From positions 1 to 40,417 of the forward strand of contig JAFTBN010000036.1 in the NCBI GenBank assembly GCA_017455185.1: DNA of 40,417 bases, given 5' to 3'. Origin of the DNA: Clostridia bacterium (lineage in GTDB: Bacteria; Bacillota; Clostridia; Oscillospirales; CAG-272). Under the pieces are notes generated by a model, which was not told where the DNA came from, ran no database searches, and saw only the letters and a list, made by a program, of their open reading frames with translations. Position numbers and translations under genes: made by a program. Position 1 is the first letter of the stretch. Every line of letters starts with the position of its first letter. Below, in pieces: positions 8,095-15,652 of the stretch.

Positions 8095-9537
8095 ATGGAG
8101 CGTACGGCGGTCTCGACGGGCGGAAAATGGTTTGGAAACAGACATTTCTACCGGGGTGTGCTGGCGGTCATGATTCCGATTCTGATCCAGAACGGCGTGA
8201 CCAATTTCGTCAACCTTCTGGACAACATCATGGTGGGTCAGCTGTCCACCGAATCCATGTCAGGCGTCAGCATCGTCAATCAGTTCGTCCTGGTTTTCTA
8301 CCTGGCCGTTTTCGGCGGTATGGCTGGCCCGGGCATCTATACGGCGCAGTTTCACGGGAGCCGGAATGAGGATGGAGTCAGACGCTCCTTTGTCCTCAAA
8401 CTCTATATCGCGGTGGCGGCCTGCGGGCTGGGCATCCTTGCCTTTTCGCTCTTCGGGCCGAATTTCATCCGCCTGTTTCTGCACCCGGGAAGCCAGGAGG
8501 GCGACTTGGAGCTGACCCTGGCCGAGGGAATGCGCTACCTGCGTGTGAGTCTGTTCGGCTTTCTGCCGTATGCGCTTTCCAATGCCATTGCATCGACGCT
8601 GCGGGAAACCGGGCATCCGGTTCTTCCGATGGTTTCGGGCATTGCGGCGGTCGTGACGAACTTCGCGCTCAACGGAGTCCTGATTTTCGGATTGCTCGGC
8701 GTGCCGGCCATGGGCGTCGAAGGCGCGGCGATTGCCACGGTGGTCTCCCGGTTCGTCGAACTCGCGGTTTTGCTGATCTGGTCGCTGGCCCACAAAGCCG
8801 TCTGTCCGTTTATCCGGCTGAATCTTCCGGCTCTGCGCATCGGCGGGGCCCTGGCCGGACAGATGCTGCTCAAAAGCGTCCCGCTGATTCTCAACGAAGT
8901 GCTCTGGTCGCTCGCCATGACCATGCGCAACCAATGTCTTTCGACCCGCGGGCTGGACGTTGTGGCCGCGCAGAACATCGAGTCGACCCTGGTCAATCTG
9001 TTCAACGTCATCTTTCTGTCGGTCGGGTCCTCGGTGGCCATATTGGTGGGCAACCAGCTCGGGGCCGGAAAGGTGGAACAGGCCAAGGATACGGCCCGCA
9101 AGCTGATTGTCTTTTCCATTCTGTGCGCCGCCGGTGCGGCGGCCCTTCTGGCCATCTCGGCTCCGCTGTTCCCGAGAATCTACCAAACGAGCGAGGCCGT
9201 GCGCGGCCTTGCCACGTATATGCTCTTTGTGCAGGCCGTGTTCCTGCCGGTGGATGCGGTGGCGAATTCCACGTATTTCACCCTGCGCTCGGGCGGAAAG
9301 GTCTTCTGGACCATTGTGGCCGACAGCGGATTCATGTGGGCGATTGTCATGCCCGTCTGCCTGATACTGGCCTACGGGACGAATCTGGACATTCATTGGC
9401 TCTTCCCGCTGTGCATGGGGCTGTCCGTTTTCAAGGCGGGACTGGGATTGCTGCTGCTGCGACTTGTGCCCTGGGCAAGGTCATTGGTCCGGACCGGGCC
9501 CGACGACGGAGCGGACGAATCCGAAAAGAAAGAATAA
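8095..9537 (+). CDS. MATE-family multidrug/cation efflux transporter
   Basis: This 480-residue integral membrane protein has about 12 hydrophobic segments and the MATE signatures: a VMIPILIQNGVTNFVNLLDNIMVG start region and a paired second half. MATE transporters export organic cations, drugs or metabolites using Na+ or H+ gradients; the substrate here is unknown. I chose ATG 8095, 8 nt after a perfect AGGAGG (8081-8086), over an in-frame TTG two codons earlier. It is driven by the consensus promoter at 8025-8053. The C terminus is charged. The Dabb-domain gene starts 25 nt downstream and is probably cotranscribed. Confidence 0.92.
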   Translation: MERTAVSTGGKWFGNRHFYRGVLAVMIPILIQNGVTNFVNLLDNIMVGQLSTESMSGVSIVNQFVLVFYLAVFGGMAGPGIYTAQFHGSRNEDGVRRSFVLKLYIAVAACGLGILAFSLFGPNFIRLFLHPGSQEGDLELTLAEGMRYLRVSLFGFLPYALSNAIASTLRETGHPVLPMVSGIAAVVTNFALNGVLIFGLLGVPAMGVEGAAIATVVSRFVELAVLLIWSLAHKAVCPFIRLNLPALRIGGALAGQMLLKSVPLILNEVLWSLAMTMRNQCLSTRGLDVVAAQNIESTLVNLFNVIFLSVGSSVAILVGNQLGAGKVEQAKDTARKLIVFSILCAAGAAALLAISAPLFPRIYQTSEAVRGLATYMLFVQAVFLPVDAVANSTYFTLRSGGKVFWTIVADSGFMWAIVMPVCLILAYGTNLDIHWLFPLCMGLSVFKAGLGLLLLRLVPWARSLVRTGPDDGADESEKKE

Positions 9538-9562
9538 ACCCAAGATCCAAGAGGAGAATAGT

Positions 9563-9868
9563 ATGGTACGGCATGTGATTCTGTGGAAACTGAAGGAAGA
9601 ATACGGCGCGGAGCGCAAAGAGGAAATCAAGCGGGGCATCAGGGAACAGCTTGAGGCCCTGAACGGAAAAATCCCGGGCATGGTCCGCCTTACAATCGTG
9701 ACGGAGGGCCTTTCTTCCTCCAACGCGGACGTGATGCTGGATTCGGTCTTTACGGACGGGGCGGCCCTTTCCGGATACGCCGTCCATCCGGACCATGTCA
9801 AAGCGGCCGATACTTTTGTGCGTCCGTTTGTGGCATTGCGGCTGTGCATGGACTTCCCGTCGGACTGA
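9563..9868 (+). CDS. Dabb-domain (stress-response alpha/beta barrel) protein
   Basis: A 101-residue protein of the Dabb family (dimeric alpha/beta barrel). It starts MVRHVILWKLK, the hallmark beta strand with conserved His, and ends with a second-half strand around HPDHVKAADTFVRPFV. Family members are small dimeric proteins, some stress-induced in plants and a few enzymatic; in bacteria the function is mostly unknown. Start ATG 9563 follows GAGGAG by 6 nt. It lies 25 nt after the MATE gene and 27 nt before a strong terminator, so it is the last gene of that transcript. Confidence 0.85.
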   Translation: MVRHVILWKLKEEYGAERKEEIKRGIREQLEALNGKIPGMVRLTIVTEGLSSSNADVMLDSVFTDGAALSGYAVHPDHVKAADTFVRPFVALRLCMDFPSD

Positions 9869-9894
9869 AAAAGGAAAGCAGAAAAGAGATAAAG

Positions 9895-9926
9895 AACCGC
9901 CCGGCTCAATGAAACCGGGCGGTTTT
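9895..9926. terminator. bidirectional intrinsic terminator
   Basis: AACCGCCCGG (9895-9904) pairs with CCGGGCGGTT (9914-9923) around a 9-nt loop and is followed by TTTT on + and preceded by an A-rich run serving -. It ends the MATE-Dabb transcript and can also stop the - strand operon coming from 13743. Confidence 0.9.
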
Positions 9927-10001
9927 GCTTATTTGAAGGAAATGTTACAATTTTAAATTTTTAGTTATTATTATTTGGAAATGGGGAAAACGAGACCGGA
10001 A

Positions 10002-10205
10002 TTAAAAGAAGAGGGAACAACCCCGGCTCTTGAGCATCTCGATTTTCTCCTCGAAGAAAGCGCGTGTGGTGTTGTATTTCTTTGCCAGGCAGTCCAGGCA
10101 CAGACACTCTTCCGCCGAGCGGTTGACGGCTTTGCGGTACATGCCGATGTCGTCCCGCGTCAGACCGGCGCCGCAGGCAAAGCAGAACTCAGGGTCTTTT
10201 GTCAT
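10002..10205 (-). CDS. small zinc-ribbon protein
   Basis: A 67-residue protein with two cysteine pairs, FCFACG near residue 8 and CLCLDC near residue 36, consistent with a single zinc-ribbon site. A helical tail (YNTTRAFFEEKIEMLKSRGC) follows. I do not recognise a named family. The start ATG overlaps the stop of the upstream GH27 gene as ATGA, so translation is coupled. A longer in-frame start at 10238 lies inside the GH27 gene and lacks support. It is the last gene of the operon, ahead of the 9895-9926 terminator. A metal-binding or protein-contact role is inference only. Confidence 0.75.
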   Translation of the reverse strand: MTKDPEFCFACGAGLTRDDIGMYRKAVNRSAEECLCLDCLAKKYNTTRAFFEEKIEMLKSRGCSLFF

Positions 10206-11329
10206 AGCGTCACCAGCCGGGCCCGGTAGAGTTTGCATGTGTGCGGTTCAAGGACGGGCGAGAAGTCGTCCCGCCTGATGCCCAGGTTTTCTCCCGTGAA
10301 CACGTCGGTCAGTTCGAGTCCCACGCCGCTATGCCAGGGAAGGCCGGCGTCCGGGAACAGGAAAGGCATGCGGGAGCGGTTGTCGGTCAGGTTGAACATG
10401 CCGATGACAAAGGTCCCGTCGGCCATGTGACGCAGGAAGACCGGGCGGTGTCCGCCCCGATTCCCGACCAGGAAGGGCTCGCGGCAGTCCGGATCCTGGT
10501 CGATGGCGATCAGCTCGCGGTTGAGCAAAAGATCCCGGCAGAATCCGTCTATCTTGCGGACGTCGCCTCCGATGATCAGGGGAACCCCCATCAGGCACCA
10601 CAGGGCGAAATGGGTGCGGTACTCCTCGTCGGTCGGGGCAGACCCCATGCCGACGTTTCCTTTTCCGTACATGCCGACGACCAGCATGTCTGGGTCGTTG
10701 AAGCAGCCCGATGCGTTGAATTTCAGGTTCTGGAACTGGCTTTCCGCGATGTCCCGAATGGAGACATAACTGTCGTTGATGTCCCCGGTCGAGCGGTACA
10801 TGTGCACGCCGATCGAGCGCATCCACTTCCAGGGCTCAAAATGTCCCCATTGGCAGGCCGAGAAGAGAATGTCCCGCCCGCTGGCTTTCAGGGCCATGCT
10901 CATGGTGTGGTAGGCCAGTGTGCAGTCCGCCCGTTCGGGGAAATTGCAGAAATCGTATTTCAGGAAGTCCACGCCCCACTCCGCAAAGGTGCGGGCGTCC
11001 TCAAACTCGTGTCCGAACGAGGAGGGAAGGTCCTGACAGGTGCGAAGCCCTGCGCAGGAGTAGATGCCGAATTTCATGCCCCTGGCGTGAATGTAATCCG
11101 CCAGATATTTCATGCCGTGCGGGAATTTGACGGGATCCGCCACAAGGCGTCCGTCCCCGTCCCGCTCGGCCAGCATCCAGCAGTCGTCGATGACGATGTA
11201 GGAATAGCCGGCGTCCCGGTATCCTTTTTCCACCATGGCGTCGCAGGTTTGCGTGATCAGTTCCTCGGAGATATCGGCTCCGAACGTATTCCAGGTGTTG
11301 AAACCCATAGGCGGTGTCTGAACCAGCAT
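10202..11329 (-). CDS. GH27-family alpha-galactosidase-like protein (canonical copy)
   Basis: This 375-residue glycoside hydrolase of family 27 lacks a signal peptide, so it is probably cytoplasmic. The TIM barrel begins TPPMGFNTWNTFG. VIDDCW (46-51), FLKYDFCNF with nucleophile Asp126, and RSTGDIND with likely acid/base Asp183 match GH27. CQWG near 159-162 and NDPDML at 211-216 are also as expected. Retaining GH27 enzymes release terminal alpha-galactose or alpha-N-acetylgalactosamine; the exact substrate is not readable from the sequence. Start ATG follows a perfect AGGAGG. It is a recent tandem duplicate of the gene at 11342-12472 and overlaps the zinc-ribbon gene by ATGA. Confidence 0.9.
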   Translation of the reverse strand: MLVQTPPMGFNTWNTFGADISEELITQTCDAMVEKGYRDAGYSYIVIDDCWMLAERDGDGRLVADPVKFPHGMKYLADYIHARGMKFGIYSCAGLRTCQDLPSSFGHEFEDARTFAEWGVDFLKYDFCNFPERADCTLAYHTMSMALKASGRDILFSACQWGHFEPWKWMRSIGVHMYRSTGDINDSYVSIRDIAESQFQNLKFNASGCFNDPDMLVVGMYGKGNVGMGSAPTDEEYRTHFALWCLMGVPLIIGGDVRKIDGFCRDLLLNRELIAIDQDPDCREPFLVGNRGGHRPVFLRHMADGTFVIGMFNLTDNRSRMPFLFPDAGLPWHSGVGLELTDVFTGENLGIRRDDFSPVLEPHTCKLYRARLVTL

Positions 11330-11341
11330 GGAGACCTCCTT

Positions 11342-12472
11342 TTATTGTACCTTTACCAGTTTCGCACGGTAAATCTTGGATGTGTGCGGGTCAAGGACGG
11401 GCGAGAAGTCGTCCCGCTTGACGCCCAGGTTTTCGCCCGTGAACACGTCGGTCAGTTCGAGTCCTATGCCGCTGTGCCAGGGAAGGCCTGCGTCCGGGAA
11501 CATAAAGGGCATGCGGGAGCGGTTGTCGGTCAGGTTGAACATGCCGATGACAAGCGTGCCGTCCGCCATATGGCGCAGCAGGACCGGACGGTGTCCGCCG
11601 CGGTTCCCGACCATAAAGGGCTCGCGGCAGTCCGGATCCTGGTCGATGGCAATCAGGTCGCGGTTGAGCAAAAGATCCCGGCAGAATCCGTCTATCTTGC
11701 GGACGTCGCCTCCGATGATCAGGGGAACGCCCATCATGCACCACAGGGCGAAATGGGTGCGGTATTCCTCGTCGGTCGGGGCAGACCCCATGCCGACGTT
11801 TCCCTTGCCGTACATGCCGACGACCAGCATATCGGTGTCATTGAAGCAGCCCGACGCGCTGTATTTCAGGTTCTGGAACTGGCTTTCGGCGATGTCGCGG
11901 ATGGAGACAAAATGGTCCCCGATGTCCTGTGTGGAGCGGTACATGTGCGCTCCGATGGAACGCATCCAGAGCCAGGGCTCTCTCATTCCGCCCGTGCAGC
12001 CCGAGAAGAGAATCTCCCGGCCGGTGGCTTTCAGGGCCATGCTCATGGTGTGGTAGGCCAGCGTGGCGTCCGCGCGTTCCGGGAAATTGCAGAAATCGTA
12101 TTTGAGAAAGTCCACGCCCCACTCCGCGAAGGTTCTCGCGTCTTCGAACTCGTGTCCGAACGAGGAGGGAAGGCCCTGGCAGGTCCGGGTCCCGGCGCAG
12201 GAATAGATGCCGAATTTCATGTCCCGGGCGTGAATGTAATCCGCCAGATATTTCATTCCGTGCGGGAATTTGACGGGATCCGCCACAAGGCGTCCGTTCT
12301 CATCCCTCTCGGAGGTCATCCAGAAATCGTCGATGACGATGTAGGAATAGCCGGCATCCCGGTATCCTTTTTCCACCATGGCGTCGCAGGTTTGCGTGAT
12401 CAGTTCCTCGGAGATATCGGCTCCGAACGTGTTCCAGGTGTTAAAGCCCATAGGCGGTGTTTGTACAAGCAT
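11342..12472 (-). CDS. GH27-family paralogue with altered active-site residues
   Basis: This 376-residue tandem paralogue of the neighbouring GH27 protein is nearly identical over long stretches, including Asp126 in FLKYDFCNF and Asp183 in RSTQDIGD. Key substrate-pocket positions differ. DDCW becomes DDFW (Cys50 to Phe), the CQWG loop becomes CTGGMREPW (Trp161 lost), and NDPDML becomes NDTDML. Changes clustered at conserved pocket positions, while the scaffold stays the same, suggest altered specificity or lost activity rather than random decay. No frameshift or stop is present. The start has an AGAAGGAG ribosome site. It lies 12 nt upstream of the other copy and 47 nt downstream of the aminopeptidase, in the same operon. 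Confidence 0.88.
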   Translation of the reverse strand: MLVQTPPMGFNTWNTFGADISEELITQTCDAMVEKGYRDAGYSYIVIDDFWMTSERDENGRLVADPVKFPHGMKYLADYIHARDMKFGIYSCAGTRTCQGLPSSFGHEFEDARTFAEWGVDFLKYDFCNFPERADATLAYHTMSMALKATGREILFSGCTGGMREPWLWMRSIGAHMYRSTQDIGDHFVSIRDIAESQFQNLKYSASGCFNDTDMLVVGMYGKGNVGMGSAPTDEEYRTHFALWCMMGVPLIIGGDVRKIDGFCRDLLLNRDLIAIDQDPDCREPFMVGNRGGHRPVLLRHMADGTLVIGMFNLTDNRSRMPFMFPDAGLPWHSGIGLELTDVFTGENLGVKRDDFSPVLDPHTSKIYRAKLVKVQ

Positions 12473-12519
12473 AGCAGTCTCCTTCTAAACTTTGAAATGA
12501 AATGACGCAGGCGGCTGCC

Positions 12520-13743
12520 TCAGAAGGCCCATTTGCCCGAGCGGAAGATGGGGACGGTTTTCCCGTCTGCGGTTGTCGCGTCAATGTCCAGTCCCTCGTA
12601 CCCGATCATGAAGTCCTCGTGGATCATGGAATCGTTGACTCCGAGCGCGCGGCATTCGTCCAGCGTCTTGTCCTCAAATCCCCGGATGGTATCCGCAAAT
12701 CCCATGCCCAGAGCCAGATGGCAGGCGGCATTCTCGTCGAACAGTGTGTTGTAGAACAGGATGCCCGACTCGGAAATGGGGGAATTGACCGGAACCAGCG
12801 CACATTCGCCCAGATAGGCTGCGCCCTCGTCCATGGAAATCATCTCCTCCAGAAGAGCCTGGTTCTTCTTTGCTTTCACCTCGACGGCCTTTCCGTTTTC
12901 GAATCGGACGGAGAAGTCCTCGATCAGTTGTCCCTGGTAGGACAGGGGCTTGGTGGCATAAACGATTCCCTCGGCTTTGCCCCGCATCGGGGAAATGAAG
13001 CATTCCTCGGTCGGAATGTTGGGATTGAAAAAGACGCCCTTCAGGCTTGTCTCCCCGCCGCCTTTGAAGACGGCTTCCGGAATCATTCCGACCCGCAGGT
13101 CGGTTCCGTTCTTACCAACGTAGTGCAGTTCGGTGATGTGCAGGCTGTTGAGATACTCACATCTTGTGCTCAGGGAGCGGTTGTGGGCTTCCCAGGCCGC
13201 AACCGGATCGTCGGTTACGCGGGAAGTGAACAGGATTGCCTCCCACAGTTTTTCAACGGCGCGGCCTTTCGGCAGTTCAGGGAAGAGTTTCTTGGCCCAG
13301 GCGACGCCCGGAACGGCGGCGATGCACCACTGATATTTGTTTTCCATCGCGTCCGAATAGGGCTTGATGATCGGCCAGGATTTCCGGTCGGCCTGCGCCT
13401 GCTTTTTCTGGTTGATGCCCTTCAGGCCGTCCGGATCCTCCGAGGAGAGGTAGATGCGGCAGGGGAGGGTATCCACGTAGTATTGGAGTCTGGCTTTTTC
13501 CCACTCCGTCACTTCCGAAAGAGTGCGCACGCTCTGATGGCGCACGTGCAGTTTCTCAAGCGGCTGGTAATTGAACCGGAGGGTGACTTTCCCGGCGCCG
13601 GCCTTGTAGCATTCGTCCACCAGCAGTTCGACGAATTTCGGCTGGTCCAGATCGCAGGAGATGATGACTTCCTGTCCTTTCTGAACGTTGATGCCGGTCC
13701 TGGCAATCAGTCGTGCGTATTTGCGTAAAACGGTCTGTTTCAT
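12520..13743 (-). CDS. M29-family (thermophilic-type) metallo-aminopeptidase
   Basis: This 407-residue cytoplasmic aminopeptidase of family M29 (AmpS/PepS/aminopeptidase T type) trims N-terminal residues from peptides using two metal ions. It starts LRKYARLIARTGINVQKGQEV, typical of the family's N-terminal domain. The C-terminal half carries likely metal ligands: Glu in MISMDEGAAYLGECAL, His in NAACHLALGMGF, and MIHEDFMIG with His and Glu/Asp. I chose ATG 13743, preceded by AAGGGG, over an in-frame ATG at 13830 whose extension is low-complexity. It is the first gene of the operon with the GH27 pair and the zinc-ribbon protein. Pairing peptide and sugar hydrolysis suggests glycopeptide or mixed nutrient use (inference). 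Confidence 0.88.
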   Translation of the reverse strand: MKQTVLRKYARLIARTGINVQKGQEVIISCDLDQPKFVELLVDECYKAGAGKVTLRFNYQPLEKLHVRHQSVRTLSEVTEWEKARLQYYVDTLPCRIYLSSEDPDGLKGINQKKQAQADRKSWPIIKPYSDAMENKYQWCIAAVPGVAWAKKLFPELPKGRAVEKLWEAILFTSRVTDDPVAAWEAHNRSLSTRCEYLNSLHITELHYVGKNGTDLRVGMIPEAVFKGGGETSLKGVFFNPNIPTEECFISPMRGKAEGIVYATKPLSYQGQLIEDFSVRFENGKAVEVKAKKNQALLEEMISMDEGAAYLGECALVPVNSPISESGILFYNTLFDENAACHLALGMGFADTIRGFEDKTLDECRALGVNDSMIHEDFMIGYEGLDIDATTADGKTVPIFRSGKWAF

Positions 13744-13886
13744 CTTATGCCCCTTTTTGTTGTTTTCGGATTCATCTTCAGGCATGGAAAGACCCGGTTG
13801 GGGACCGATGCCTTCAGAATGACGGTCCATGCGCGGAGCGGGTCAGTCCGAAGTCTGCCTTTTCCGCCACGGATTCCGGATGTCCT

Positions 13887-13916
13887 TATTATAACTCCCT
13901 GCCGGCATTTTTTGCA
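13887..13916 (-). promoter_or_regulatory. sigma-A promoter for the aminopeptidase-GH27 operon
   Basis: On the - strand TTGCAA (13911-13916) is followed after 18 bp by TATAAT (complement of 13887-13892). This predicts a 5' leader of about 140 nt. No riboswitch or clear hairpin was recognised in the leader (13744-13880). The remaining sequence between here and the ATPase stop at 14053 holds no supported gene. Confidence 0.6.
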
Positions 13917-14052
13917 ACCCAGACAGAGGTCATATACGTGCAACAGCCTTGAGAAAGGAAAAAAAGATTTGCCAATCCCTCTAAAACGGTTGCTTTGTTC
14001 CTGAATGGCGCAAACGGGTGAGAAAGCTTTAAACTGCTTTGGAAACCTTTGC

Positions 14053-15279
14053 TTAAATCATCCAAATTGGGACGATATAAGTCTTACGGTCGATTGCCGT
14101 TAATTCCTCTCTGAGGCAGAGGATCGCACCCGTACCTCGTGGAAATGATCCCTTGTCGAGTATCTTGAATGCGCTTGCTAGCTCGGAACCGGGATTGGAT
14201 GATTTTTTTATTTCAAGTGGATGAGTCTCGCCGTCGCTCTCGATGACAAGGTCGATCTCATTTGATTCTTTGTCGCGATAGTAATGGAAATTACATTCTT
14301 TAACGTCGTTATGATACGTTTTTATAACCTCCGCGACTGTGTAGTTTTCGAGGATTGCACCGTTGATCGCGCCGTTCATCAGAATTTCCGGGCTGGAATA
14401 TTTCGTAAGATATGCAACAAGTCCGGTATCAAAGAAGTACATTTTCGGTGTTTTGATCGTGCGTTTGAGCAGATGATTGGAATAGGGGCGCAGATAGAAA
14501 ACAATTCCCGATTTTTCCATGACCGTCAGCCAGCGTTTGGCGGTATCATCGGAAACGCCCACGTCCTGCGCGATATCGTGGATATTGAGCATTTGCCCCG
14601 CACGGCAGGCGGCGGCGCGAATGAAATCAGCATAGAGCAGTTTATCCACTCCGGGGATCAGATCGGTTACGTCGCGGTCGATATACGTTTGAATATAGGA
14701 ACTGTAAAACACGTCCCGATCCGTATATTTTCCGCTGCGGTGTCCCGGCATTGCTCCGTGCCAAATGCGCTCATACATTTCTGTGGCGGAGCATGGCGTA
14801 AGGTGGGCTTTCCGGGCGTTGATTCTGTCAAGATCGACTGCAAACGGCATTGTTTCACCATCGCCATACAATTCGCTTTGTGATAGCGCCGACATGTGGA
14901 CGATTGCCGTTCGTCCCGCCAGAGATTCTCCTGCCAGATCCATAAGTCGAAATGCTTGAGACCCGGTCAGCCAGTATGAACCGGGAGCGGCACCTTTATC
15001 GACCTTGATCTTGATATAGGAAAACAGTTCCGGCGCATACTGTACTTCCTCGATCAATATCGGAGCGGGATGGATTTCAAGAAACAGCGCGGGATCGGTC
15101 TTTGCCAGTTTGCGTTCATCCGTATGATCGAGCGTAACCCTGTTTCGGTTGCCGCCTTCCATCAGATGTTGCAGCATCGTCGATTTTCCGACCTGACGCG
15201 GACCGGTTACCAGAACGCAGGCGTACTCTTTGCTGATTTCCTTTATTTTCTTTTCGAGAGTTCTCCTAATATAAGTCAT
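14053..15279 (-). CDS. AAA-family (AAA_14) ATPase with DUF4143 C-terminal domain
   Basis: A 408-residue protein of a widespread orphan ATPase family. Walker A is GPRQVGKST (26-34). The Walker B region reads ILIEEVQ, with Glu where Asp is usual. An arginine/finger region and a winged-helix segment (NIHDIAQDVGVSDDTAKRWL) follow. The C-terminal DUF4143 is nuclease-like, with NEIDLVIES and PLEIKKS resembling the D-x(n)-ExK core of PD-(D/E)xK nucleases. The biological role of the family is unknown, though it is often found in accessory DNA. Base composition is visibly lower in GC than in the genes on either side, suggesting transfer. Start ATG 15279 follows an AGAGGTG ribosome site. An in-frame extension to 15666 is not credible. 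Confidence 0.88.
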   Translation of the reverse strand: MTYIRRTLEKKIKEISKEYACVLVTGPRQVGKSTMLQHLMEGGNRNRVTLDHTDERKLAKTDPALFLEIHPAPILIEEVQYAPELFSYIKIKVDKGAAPGSYWLTGSQAFRLMDLAGESLAGRTAIVHMSALSQSELYGDGETMPFAVDLDRINARKAHLTPCSATEMYERIWHGAMPGHRSGKYTDRDVFYSSYIQTYIDRDVTDLIPGVDKLLYADFIRAAACRAGQMLNIHDIAQDVGVSDDTAKRWLTVMEKSGIVFYLRPYSNHLLKRTIKTPKMYFFDTGLVAYLTKYSSPEILMNGAINGAILENYTVAEVIKTYHNDVKECNFHYYRDKESNEIDLVIESDGETHPLEIKKSSNPGSELASAFKILDKGSFPRGTGAILCLREELTAIDRKTYIVPIWMI

Positions 15280-15290
15280 CGAATCACCTC

Positions 15291-15323
15291 TGGCCGAAAT
15301 CGTATTCAATCGTATTTTGGCCA
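15291..15323. promoter_or_regulatory. inverted repeat upstream of the ATPase gene (candidate operator)
   Basis: TGGCCGAAAT (15291-15300) is mirrored by ATTTTGGCCA (15314-15323) with one mismatch. Between and around them is a direct repeat of CGTATT. The element ends 12 nt before the ATPase start codon and would overlap its transcription start, so autoregulation is plausible but unproven. Confidence 0.4.
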
Positions 15324-15350
15324 ATAATGAGCAAAAAGTCAATACCTCTA

Positions 15351-15380
15351 TTGAAAAACATCTTATCTCCGGGGTATAGT
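15351..15380 (+). promoter_or_regulatory. candidate sigma-A promoter for the sensor operon
   Basis: TTGAAA (15351-15356), an 18-bp spacer, then TATAGT (15375-15380). It would give a leader of about 265 nt before the sensor gene. The 15381-15652 stretch has no gene that I can support; an in-frame extension of the sensor into it lacks a ribosome site and a homologous pattern. Confidence 0.45.
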
Positions 15381-15652
15381 AAATGATTATAGTAAGTTTC
15401 AGCATGGAACTTTGGCTGGAAACTGCCGAAGGCAGAAGCACCGATCGAGGCGCAGCCGGGACCGACGGTTCTAATTTGACGGACATATTGATGTTGCTCG
15501 CGGTAACTGTTATAATCATTACGGGCCCGTCACAAAAAGCACCTGAACCGATCGGAATATTCTGTGACGATCCGGCGCGCGGATCCCGGCAGCGCCGGAT
15601 ACCGGACGGCAAGGCGGCATTTGCCGAAAACACGGAAAGGAGAAATGTGGAA

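Larger units (their letters stand above)
10202..12472 (-). repeat. tandem gene duplication of about 1.13 kb (two GH27 genes)
   Basis: The two GH27 reading frames and their start regions form a head-to-tail direct repeat with high nucleotide identity over most of their length. Differences concentrate in a few patches that encode pocket residues. Confidence 0.9.

Noticed and set aside
10241..12505. 754-codon + strand open frame with an internal repeat
   Set aside because: It lies opposite the duplicated GH27 genes; the internal repeat simply mirrors that duplication.
15383..15652. In-frame N-terminal extension of the 7TM sensor
   Set aside because: No ribosome site at 15383; the 7TM region and an AAGGAG site fit the ATG at 15653.
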